Shown here: positions 1 through 11,300 of the stretch, in pieces
Layout: every line of letters starts with the position of its first letter
Numbering within the stretch: the first letter of the stretch is position 1
Source: Eublepharis macularius
Taxonomy: Eukaryota; Chordata; Lepidosauria; Squamata; Eublepharidae
DNA length: 64,000 bases
Assembly: GCF_028583425.1 (NCBI RefSeq)
Contig: NC_072801.1
Coordinates: 62,759,766 to 62,823,765, forward strand
Direction: 5' to 3'
Made by a program: the position numbers and the translations under genes
Notes under the pieces: generated by a model
Told to the model about the DNA's origin: nothing
Seen by the model: only the letters and a program-made list of their open reading frames with translations
The model's database searches: none

Positions 1-133
1 CATTTGCTCACGGCAGTTACTGTGGAAAGAAGCAGCCAATCAACCAATGAAAGCCTGTCTGACCATAACAAAAATGTCTGCTGCAGTCTTTTACTCTGAT
101 GAGGGCTTTTCAAGTTCCACATAGCTACCATAT

Positions 134-970
134 CCAAAATGGCCGCACGAGGACCTTGTGAGAGTCCACTTCCCTATTTTCCCTTACTTAAGATGGAGAC
201 CTCATTCATTCCACTGAAAGGGAAACTCTCGCCCGAGTTCAACATGGCTACCACGCCTTCATTTCACATTGATTTCTGGGACGTACCTGACCTTCTTTTC
301 CCCTACTAAAGATGGCCGCTGTTTGCTTTCGAGGGAGAAATGGTCTCTTTCTGCTTTGACCTTGCCTACAGCCAGCAATCCCTGACCACTATGAGGGGAA
401 AAGCCCCTTCCTCTTAATAAAAACCATCTCCTTAAATGAAGTATGTCTTGTCTGGATACGCATCCTTCCATATACTACATAGCTGTTTACTAGAGGTCGG
501 CTTTCCTACCCTCTCCCTTAGCTAACATGGCCGCTGTTTTGCTTCCCTGCAAATTTGCCCGCGCCAAAGATGGCGGCCTCCAATATCCAAGGTCTGCCTT
601 TAAGTCTGGAAAGTGGCTAGGGATAAGATTTCCGATTGGGTTAGCGTAGGACCTGGCCGCTTTGGGGATAGGCTGGTCGGAACCCTGCCTCGCCCCCTTT
701 TGTCCTCCCCATTCCTCCCCCTCCAGGTAGAAAATAGAACACTTCCCGGTTTAGAATTAGAAAGACGGTGGAGCGAGCGGAGCTGAAAGGAAGGGAGGGG
801 GAAAGAGGCAGGAGTGAGGGAGGAGGCTGCAGGGAGGGAGGGGAGAAGCGCTAAGGAGAGAGCTCATAAGGTAGCAGGTGTGAGGAGGTATTAGCAAGTC
901 AGTAGGAGGCTGTTTTCTTCTTTCCCCATCCCCATTCCTTCTCTTGTATGCTTTGGACAAAAGGTGCCTG
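134..970 (+). promoter_or_regulatory. SPHK2: Probable SPHK2 promoter and untranslated first exon
   Basis: Seen: several copies of an AANATGGCCGC/AAGATGGCGGC motif (134-147, 308-320, 524-536, 564-580), which resembles the YY1 site common in TATA-less promoters; an inverted CCAAT near 635; and an ETS-like ACTTCCCGG near 741 that carries one extra base. A purine-rich stretch follows (about 755-970), ending at a good donor GTGAGG at 971. A matching acceptor (CTAG at 2217-2220) lies upstream of the SPHK2 start codon. Inference: transcription starts around 600-760 and the first exon is non-coding. No TATA box is obvious. In mammals RPL18 is head to head with SPHK2; I see no RPL18 coding sequence here, so it would have to lie further left. 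Confidence 0.5.
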
Positions 971-1153
971 GTGAGGGGTGAGTTGGGTATTTTTTTTAAA
1001 AAAAATCTTTTTAACCTCTCCCTCTCCTCATCCCTAGCTCTATTATTTTTCCAGAAAGGATAAGCCTCTTTCCCCTTTAATGTATGAAAGTGGGGTGTGG
1101 AATTATTTAAGAGGATCCCCTCCCCTCATAATCACTGCTGTGTTAGATGGACT

Positions 1154-1364
1154 AGGGTTGCCAGCTCTGGGTTGGGGAAATCCTGGAGTTTGTGGGGTTT
1201 GAAGCCAGGGGAGGGCAAATTTTGGGGAGGGGAGGAACCAGGAGGTCAGCTATAGATTTCACTCTTCAAAACTGTCATTTTCTCTGGGGAAACTGATCTC
1301 TGTAGTCTGGAGGTGTGTTGTAATTCCAAGAGATCCCCAGTCCCCACCTGGATGCTGGCAACCC
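1154..1364. mobile_element. Short non-autonomous DNA element, AGGGTTGCCAGCTC family
   Basis: The ends are inverted: AGGGTTGCCAGCTCTGGG on the left and a GGATGCTGGCAACCCT-type end on the right. Internal landmarks such as TTTTCTCTGGGGAAACTGATCTCT recur (split by small changes) in the copies at 14958, 23218 and, reversed, 42947. It encodes nothing. The family resembles an abundant squamate MITE; superfamily assignment is not secure. Confidence 0.6.
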
Positions 1365-1422
1365 TGTGAACTTGAGATAAAGTCTAAGCTGTTTTTAAGC
1401 CTTGGAGGTGTTGTAGCAGAAG

Positions 1423-1423
<1 letters not shown>

Positions 1424-1462
<39 letters not shown>
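1424..1462. repeat. (TA)n microsatellite
   Basis: About 39 bases of uninterrupted TA dinucleotide in the 5' part of SPHK2. The short reading frame across it, a run of Ile-Tyr, is not a gene. Confidence 0.95.
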
Positions 1463-1465
<3 letters not shown>

Positions 1466-2335
1466 TTGATGCAAGTGTGGGACCTATGACTGAAACACCA
1501 GCCTTTGCTCCGGTTTTCTTCTTCTCTTTCCACTGCTGCATCACCTGAATGGATGAGTCCTCAGCATACTTTGTTCTATTTTGAGCTCAGGTTTCCTCTC
1601 CCCTTTTTTGACCCCTAGGCTAGGGGAAAGCGTTTCTGTCCGATCTTGTAAAGCAGATGGGGGGTTGTGGGGTAGGTTCTGTGAGTCACTCGAGTTTGAT
1701 GAGTGTCTTGTACTCTGGAAGGGTTCTTGGGTAAATGTTTAAACTCTTTGCCTGAGGGTGAAATTGCTTTGCTGAAAACAAGATCTTCTGGCTCTAGATC
1801 TGAAGGGACACCTGTTTTATGAAGGAGTTTGGAATCTGATCTATGAAAGCTTTTATCTCATTCTTCTGCTCTCTATTGGCTAACAGCTTACTCCTTTCTT
1901 GCTTATTGTTCCAAATCTCTAGACGGTCAGGCAGGTTGGTTTTCATTCTTGTGGGCTTTAAATCTCAACCAGCCAAATATTTTTCCATAGTGAAAAGTGA
2001 GGTGAAAGAAGAAGTCAGAGTTTTGTTTCTCTTCTTGAAACCTGTTTGGTTTTCTGATACAGGGGCCTTAATGAATGAAGAAAACGAGAAGACTGGGGAA
2101 TGCCTGTGATGTTTCTGCTGCGGAGGAAACTTCTTGGTTAAACCATTGTACCAGTCATTTAGTGGCTTAAGGGAAATATGTGGAAATGAAAAGATTTTAA
2201 ATCCTGCTCTTCAAATCTAGAGCCCTAGGAGAGACGTGAAGAGAGAGGACAAGTTGTGCTGTGTTGGAACGTGCTGTTCAAGGGACACTTTAGAAAGCAG
2301 ACTACTAAACCGCAAAGCTGGGTCTCCTTGGCGAG

Positions 2336-5300
2336 ATGAGTTTGGCACTGGAGGTGTGTCAGGAAGGCTCCGAAACTCTGCTGCACGGGGAATTTGGGGC
2401 CTATCCCTCCAAAGGGACCCGGTATGCCCTCAGCCTCACATGGACAGAATTGCACATCCAGCGTCTGGTGCCCAAGCCGGACTCAGATCACCGGATGGTG
2501 GTGCGCCTGGTAGATGTGGTCGGGTGTCATACACTGCGCAGTCATACGCTTGCTGACCAGTCAGCTTACTTCTGCATCTATACCTACCCGCTGAAAAAAC
2601 GGAAAGTGGCAGTGGGCTCTGGCCGGGTACGGCAACGAGCTGCGAGGACCTTTCAGGTTGATGACATGGAATGTTATGCAGATAACCAAGAGATAGCAGA
2701 GAAATGGGCAGCTGCCATCAAATGCCTGGTACTGGGGATTCCCATCTCGAGCAAGACAGGTAAACATGCTCTATCTATGCCTTATCTAATCCTTGGTTTA
2801 TTGGGCTCCTTGATCAGCGGAACTATGAGTGCAGGCTGCTTGAAAATTGTAGAGTCCTTCCTAGACTGTATTGCTTCAGTCTGATGGTGGATTATTTCAT
2901 TTTGGACTGGTTCAGTACTTAAAACCCTCCTTGCATGTGGTAAACTAGCACATCAGGGAGAAAAGGTTCTAGGCTAGGTTGTTTCCCCCTAGTCTGCTAG
3001 ATTTCTACATGTAAAAGCCTTTTTAATAGGAGAATCCAGTGGCACTTTGGAGACCAACAAAATTTTTAGGGTGTAAGCTTTCGAGAGCCAAAACTCCCAT
3101 CTTCAGACACTTGGGATGGAGATCCTTGAGCCTTTATATCCCTGCCAAAGAGGGAAGGCATAAGGAACACAGTTTAAAGGTACACTGATTGATTAGATGG
3201 GAGGGGTGTAACAAAGGAAGCTATCACGATGTAAAGGTGTAATGGCACAATGCAGCTTGATTAGAGCAGAAATTAGCATCTGTAGTAAGAATCCTAAACC
3301 CAGGGCAGAATTGGGGAAGGGGGTTCCGTTGTTCTGAATTTTGAAGGAACTCCATTTCAGCAATCTCCCCCTGAAGTTTCTCTGAGAACAGCCACTATTA
3401 GGTCAGCAATGGAATATCCTGGAAGATTAAAATGTTCTCCCACTGTTTTTTTGAGCGTTGTGATTTCTAATGTCAGATTTATGTATATTTATTCTTTTGC
3501 ATAGGGACTGACTTGAGATTGCTGAAATGGAGTTCATTCACAAATTCAGAACAATGAACTCCCCTGGATCTGAACAGAAATTTTTAAGATTCTCATCTCA
3601 CTACAGATGCTAATTCCTGCTTTAATCTAGCTACATTGTACCTTTATATCCTTCCTTTGCTACACCCCTCCCATCTAACCAAGCTGCATTGTACCTTTGC
3701 ACCCTGATTTCTCCTTTGTAACACCTCATCCAACTTGGGATATAAAGGCTCAGAGATCTCCATTCCTATTTGTGTCTGAAGAAGGGAGCTCTGACTCTTG
3801 AAAGCTTTCACCCTGAAAATCTTGTTGGTCTCTTAAGGTGCCACTGGTCTCAAATCCTGCTGTTCCAAAACTGTAATTTCCTTCCCCTTGCCCCACTTGC
3901 TCTCTACAATGGTATGGTCCCCAGCAGACTCTACCATGTGATTTAGCCAAATGTGTAGATCTGCCCTAACACTCTCCTTCCTATAAGCCAAGAAACAATG
4001 GCTCCCATTTCTGCCTCTTCTGTAATGAACTAGCTCCTAGTCTTGATTTATGGAGCCTTGGCTCTCGGAGCCTGGTAAGTGGTGCAATGCTGTTGCCCAA
4101 AGGAGCGAAGGGTCACTGGACAGCCTGTGCCCCGTTCTTTGTTTTAGCTAGCAATGTGTAATGCAAACTGAGCTACCTGCCTATGAGATAAAGATTTAGA
4201 TCAGGGTGTGGAGGGAGCCATCACTGCTTCTGTCTTACCTCTGTCTAGACTGTCATGAAACTCCCTTCCTCTCTGCACCTGCCTCCCGTCTTGGGGCTTA
4301 CAGGAGCCCTGCGTCCCTTTTCTTAACTACCAAGCCCACACGGTAGAGCTCCTGAAGTCTTGACTTTCCCTACTTTCTGAACTCACTACGTGAATTACAC
4401 ATTTAAAATACATTTTCACCTGTTTTGCAGTTCAGTAGTGGAATTGCACATGAGCGACTGGCACCAATGGTTTCGCAGCATTTTGCCTTAGTTGCAGCTT
4501 TTGCTTTTGGGAAAAGCTGTTTAGGGTGTGAACTTGTATTACCAGCATGGCAAGGTCTCTCTCTGGAAGCACACTTGGCAGAATCAGTTCAAAGAAACCA
4601 GTATGTCTCTCAGGTCAGGCTCACGGAAAACCAGTTCTACCAATTTGTGGCAGAAACTTCTGTACTGTTAATTCCTACCGCAGGTAACTTCTCAAACCCA
4701 CCTCTCCCTTTCTGCCATCCCCAGAACAATTAATTATGTGCTTTAAAAAAAGGAGTTGGAGGGAATGAAGAATGACCATTTGAATGAATAAACATACATG
4801 GTGCTTTTTATTATTTATAAAAAGAGGTGGACGCCTTTCTGGAAGCATGGGAAGGAGGGCATGATTAATTATTGAGCCCCTCTTTGGTTCCTTGGTATGG
4901 ATGCCCGGGAATTATGGAAGTGGGAGGAAGCCAGACTCAGCCCATGGGAGAAAGATCCATTGTGGATCCTGTTTTAATATTATGTCTACACATCTTAGAT
5001 AGTCACTGTCTGGTGGTAGGGCTGGCTTTCCTTGTCTGGGAGCTGGAGCTGCCACATCTTCCACCCTTGAATCCTAGTATCTTGGCTTTTGCCTCTGGTT
5101 TAAAGGAACAAGAATCTATTTCTGTTCTTTCCCTCCTCCTTTTACAAGAATGTGTCATCTATGGGAGATTGCAAGATGATCATGGGCCTTCCAGGTGCCT
5201 CTGTTGGTCGAGTGCTTCCTTCATTCTGTTATGGTCTTGTATAACCAAGGAACTAAAGTTACCACTCACCTGGTCGAAGCGGGAGATCCTCCGCTCCCAG

Positions 5301-8300
5301 TCTCTGTCTCCTGCTACCATTCACCTGGCTGGTGGGAGGGGGGGGGAGTGCAGGGAATGGGCCTAGGAGCACCAGAGTGCTGGGGCCCGATTTTGATCAA
5401 ATGAGCCTCCCACAGGTGCCTTCTTGGTGCAACAAGGAAGAGCTCCGGAGCACATGAGCACCAGGTAAGCCCCCCGCCCCGTGTGCCCCCCTCACCCCTT
5501 CATGACCACCACCCCCATCCCCAGGGTTGGACTCCAGGTGACCTGGCAATCTTACAAGGATCAGAATCCCAGGGCAGTATTAAGCAGATACAAGGTAGTT
5601 CTCAATCACTCCCTTTGAGTTGTGGATCAGGTGACAAGTGGAGATAGATTAAACAGGAGGCAAAATATGTTTCCCTCTCTGGGCACCAGGATCAACAGGG
5701 ACAGTGAGGTAGGTTTAGGCCTCATGGCCTGTTATGCCATCACTTTTTCCACTAGCAATGACTGGCTGGCTTGCATCCTTGAGTGGGAAAAATAAAATGC
5801 TTCAACCTGCAGGGTGGGGAACAGCAGAAGAGAAATAAAGGAATGGAGCAGAGAGACGGAAGGGCTGCCACTTTGCTTGCCTCGCTCCCCAACCTGCCAA
5901 ACACGACAGGCCTTGTGGTGGTATAGCAGCAGGCTCCTCTTAACCACAGTTCATTTCCCTGCTGTGTGTGCAGGTTGTAGCAGATTTGTGTTTAGGATAT
6001 TTGTCTCCAATTCAGGTCACTGTCTGGCTTGTACCAGCGGAACCGCAAAAGGGCAACTGGTGGTAACAGGGAGATTCATCATACAAATCTACTTTTCAAG
6101 TTGGTTGGAAAGAACACGGAGCGTTTATTTTTATTAAAATATATATTAATATAATTAATATAGATACTGAAATTTTTATGAATCGCCTGGGCCATTTACC
6201 AGTTAAAAGAAAATCACATCTCAGAGCTACAAAAATGACACCACTAAACTATAATTAGGCCTGCTCAAACAAAATGGTCATTGGTTATTTAATTAATATT
6301 TATATTCTGAATCTTCGTCAGAAGAGGCCAAGACAGTTCCTGCATTGTGACTCAGTGTTGTATGGTGGTTACAGCATCGTTCTAGGATCTGGGAGCTATG
6401 GGCCCAAATCCCCACCGATATGAAGCTCACTGGGTGAGCTTGAGCCAGTCATGTGCTGACAGCCTAACCTACCTCACAGGGTTGTTGAGAGAGAAAAAAT
6501 GGAAAGGGGAGAGCCATGAATGCCCCTCTCCCTGAGCTCCTTGGTGAAAAGGCAGAATCAGCCTGCACTAGATAGATTATTCTCTGTTTTAGCTGTTTTT
6601 AATTCTGGAAGAAAAATCCATCCAGACCAACCAGGAGACCAGTCTTTCATCTGCTTCCTGGACACTGACACAAGGGAGCCACACAAACCTCCCTCAATGG
6701 GGTGGGCATTCCATGTCCTGGGAGCTGTCACTAAAAAGGCCCTGTCTTATGTTGCCGACCACCACACATCAGAAGATGCAGGCCTTTGAGGCTAGGCCTC
6801 TGAAGACAACCTGTGTGCACGTGAGGGCTCATATTGGAAAAGGTAAGCTTTAAGGTGTTCCGGCCCCAAGCTCTTAGATGCTTGAAAGGTCAAAACCAGC
6901 ACCTAGAACTGGACCTGGAAATCTACTAGCAGCCAATATGGTAGATGTTGCAGCACCAGAGTTCCAAGTTCCCTGCTGGACAGCCACATTTTAGATCAGT
7001 CCCATCATGTAGAGCACATTGCAGTTGTCCAAAATGAAGCTAACCTGAGCTTGAGTGATTTTAGCCAGATGTTCCTATCGAGGGAGTTGGTAAACTGCCA
7101 GCAGCAGCTCACAAAAGGTACCCCCTGGCCACTCACTGCCACCACCGGGTGTAGCTTATGATCTGGGAGCATTATTCATCTTGTCCAAGCCTGGGAGGAA
7201 CACCTAAACCCCAATCAGGCACCTCTATAACCAGCAGACCTCAAGTCTGGATACATTGTATTGGAATTCATCCAGTCCATCCCTGACCCAAGGTACTGGT
7301 CCAGAACTTCAGTTGCTCCTCCAGATTAAGATGGAGGAAGGTGGGGCGGGAAGAGAGGGGGAGATACCATCAGCATATTGATGAACTCTTGTGACAAATC
7401 TCTAGAGATTTTGCCCAGCTGCTTTTTGCACATGGGGAAACCAGATGGAGCCTTGCAGCAGCCCGTGACCTAATTGTCCAGTCCCACCTTCTTGGCTCTG
7501 CCCTTTAATCCATTCCAAGCAAGGTGGTCTAGAAAGAAACCATGTATGTGGGGTGCCCTGTGTAAATGCTGCTGCTACAGATTCTACTTTTATCTAAATT
7601 CAGCAAGCAGGCGCAATTGTTCTCTGACTCCCTTCTGGCTCTGTGATTCTGTTCGGCTGGCTCAGCGCACATTCATCTCATTCATGAGCTGGTTGTTGTA
7701 ACTATTGGAGAACGAGTGCTGAACTTGATGTTCGGAACATGTTAGACTATCAAACAAAAATGTACTGTGATAACCAGTGCAGATTTATAATGTTTTTAGC
7801 GAGCAGATGAATTTTCCAGTTTGTAGGGGAAACAGCTTGGTTAGGCTTGTTTCCACAGCTTGTCCCTGAAGAACCTCGGTTTAGTCGTATGACAGTTTTG
7901 TGGAGTTAGTTAGGTGGAGACAGAGTGACTAGTCCCAGACAACTAGGTGAGCTTTCTGCACCGAAGCAGTGTTGTAAAATTTCTTTAAATTTTAAAGCAG
8001 GGAGGTGGTGGGGTTTTTTTCTGTCCCCCTCCCCTGGAAAGAAAATGGAAACTTGGGCAGGGGGTGGGGCTGAAACCACGCAGTAGTTTCCTATCAAAGC
8101 TGAACTTGTTTTGCTGGATTGGCAACCTATATGCATAAGTTGCACTTTAGTTAGCATGTATAATGTTGTAGTAATCGGCATGTTTATGGAATTAAAAAAT
8201 GTGAATGCTTTCATTTTTCAGAAGCAAAACTAATATGCCCAGTGATCGAGACAGAAGTGCAGTTTGCACTTTAGCTGGAGTGAAACAGTCTTATACAGTC

Positions 8301-11300
8301 ACAAGAGACAGGATTAGTAGCATATTTGGACATTAAGTTAAATTTTGTAACATTGAACTATTTATTATCATCCACCTTATTACATAAATGTTGCCAGAAT
8401 TATGCACATTTAAACAACACAGCCTTGAAAATCTTGTTATTTATGGTATGCATAGGAATTGCTATTGTTTAATGATATAGATTATTTTACATAAAGATGA
8501 TTGTGCTCTACCCTTACCTTGCCTTAAAAAGCATTTCAAAAAATATATATATTTCATAAAAGTTATTTTTTCCAGTGCTTCCCAGAATTTTCTAATGGAA
8601 AATGAAGAAAAGTCCAGGGAGGGGGGATGTTTTTCCCAAATGTTTCTGGCATTTCTTTTCAGGCCTTAGCAGTTGTACATCCAAGCAAGGCCCAGCACCG
8701 GAGGAAGGCTAAGCCAGGCATCTGTCAGAACCCCAAGAGCAGCGAAGGATAATAACATAATAATGTTCAATTTATATACTGCCCTTCAGGGCAACTTAGT
8801 GCTCACTCTGTTTACAAAGTGTGTTATTATTATCCTTGTGACAATCACCCCATGAGGTAGGTGGGGTTGAGAGAACTCTGGAAGACCTGTGACCGACCCA
8901 AGGTCATCCGGCTGTCTTCAAGCAGAGAAGCGGGGAATCAAACTCAGTTCTCCAGATTAGAGTCTTGCCGCTCTTAACCACTACACCAAACTGGCTCTAC
9001 TGCTCCAGCAACGCCACCAGTTCTTCTTTGTGTAGAACATGAGACAATCGTTTGGTGCATCTAGGTTAAGTGGGCCTGCTGGTGGTGACACGCCTGGTAC
9101 TGACCCAAGCCCAACAACTCCAGCTGCTGGCCCTTTCGATTTTAATTATTGCTATTGCCTTCCAAGGAGCTTGGGGCAGTTTCAAGGGGGAGGGGGGCTT
9201 ATCCTGTTCTTTTTTTTTTTAAATAAAATTTTATTAAAACTGTAAAACACAACTGTAAACTGTTAAACAATAAGCACACAAATTTAAAAACACAAAGTCA
9301 AAGCAAGTAATAAGTAACAAATATACAAAGATTTATAACTCACAAGAAGTCTATGTTAATAATGAGTAGTAATTATACCAAGTAATGCTTATTACAGTAT
9401 AAGGAATTATAATTGATCTAGTAAAGAGAGGGAATTCTTACAAAGTACACCAGATACTCTATGAAACGAAGAGATATTTTATATATTTGCATATGTATGA
9501 AAATTTTTTAGGCCGGGTACAGAGCTGTTATATTCCAGATATTCAAAAAATGGAAACCATTTCTCCATAAAATTAGTTGTTCTTGGGAAGTGTTCTGCTT
9601 GATAGATTTTATCATACAACTTTTCCGATATATAAGGGTCCCGATTTTTTTGTTGCCAGTGGTCAACTGAGGGGGTAGCCTTAGATTTCCAAAGTGTGGC
9701 TATTGCACTCTTTGCAGCCACCAGTAAGGTGGTTATTAGGTTTCTCCTTAATATGGGAATATGGGTCTGCCAGTTATCCCATTGATCTAACAGGATAATT
9801 TCTGGTGCCCGAGGAATTTCATATCCTGTTATGCGCTAGCATTTTCAACATTTTAGGTGAGTTGAACCAAAATCTTTGTTTGGTGTATAACGTATTCTTT
9901 TGAACTGTATTAATTTCTAGAGAATCTGGTATTTTACATTGTATTGTTAGTTTATGATAGATTTTTTTTTACTTCCTGTTTTTTGGTGCCGTTCTTCAAG
10001 AGATTTGATAGTTTTAAGTAGTTCCAGTTTTTGAGCGTTTCTTTGTTTGTTAATCTGGGCCGATGGAGCAATAGCATGTCCTCTAATTACAACCTTAATG
10101 GTGTCCCATAAAATATGGGCTTCGACATCATCAGTTGAATTGTCAGCTATTGTAGTCTCTAATGCTTTTTCAGTTTCTTTAGAAGCCGATTGTGTGGTGA
10201 GTAATGTTTTTGGTAAGCACCACATTTTCAGAACTTGCTTTGCATTACCAAGATTAATAGTAATATTAATAGGTGCATGGTCTGAGATTGAGATTGGTTC
10301 AATATCTGAATCAACAACTTCCCCAACAAGTGAATCTGAGATTAAAATGTAGTCTATTCTAGTATAGACTCTGAAGCGTGCCGAAAAATACAGTTTTTTT
10401 TTCATTTTGATGCAAGTGTCTCCATATATCTACTAATTGATTGTTCTCAATGATAGAGTCTAGGGCTTATCCTGTTCTGATGCTTACAACAAACCTGTGA
10501 TGTAGGGTAGGTTGAACAGCTGCAACTCTGAATCACAGGAACCGCTCCTAAATCGGACAATATTGCTGGTGTTGTCAAAGATGGAACAAACGCCTTCCAG
10601 TCTCCCTTGGCTGCCCAGACAGGATTGTCAAAGGGAAGGAAGCTGAAAATGGGACAATAGTGTGCTGGTTGGTTCTCAGTTGCGAAGGTGCTGTTGTTAC
10701 GCTCCTTAGCGTGTCCCTAGAGTAAAGGGTAAGGAGAGCAAAACTTAGATTCGCAGGACGGAAGTCATTTTGGGCCGTCCCTGAGTGAGAAGGAATTTGC
10801 AGCTTGACCTGTATCAAGATAGCACAAGCGAATCTCAAGTTTAGACGTGAACCTGGTTCATTGCCCAGCTTCTTTGCTCCCTGCCTAACTCATTCTAGTT
10901 AGTCACGAGGTCCAGTTCTGGGTGCCTGGACAAACTAGGGGTTCATTTCCTTCCTGGTAACCGGCAGAGTGATGCCCTTCTAAGCCTCTGCTTGGGGTGG
11001 CACTGTGAGGTTGTTTGCAATGGCTGAGCGCAGGTTGAGAACCTCTTTATCTGGGAAGGAAGCGGTCCCTAATGAGTCCAGGCAGCCAGCATTCGGATTG
11101 GATACTAATGGCAGTTAGTTGAAAAAGGTTTCCACCTTCTGCCTCTGAGCCAGGGGGTGGGAGGGAAGGGAGGAAGTTCCCCAGCATGGCAATTGTTCAT
11201 GCCTGCCCTGAAGCAATGGAGATTTGTTTGTGACATCTGAATGCAGCCTTGGTGTCCTCCAGTCAAAGTCCAATGTGCTCTCTGTTCCTCCCCCTTAGAA

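Noticed and set aside
1-560. RPL18 first exon on the minus strand, expected from mammalian gene order
   Set aside because: No MGVDIRHN-type start or ribosomal-protein leader motif was found. It may lie to the left of the window.
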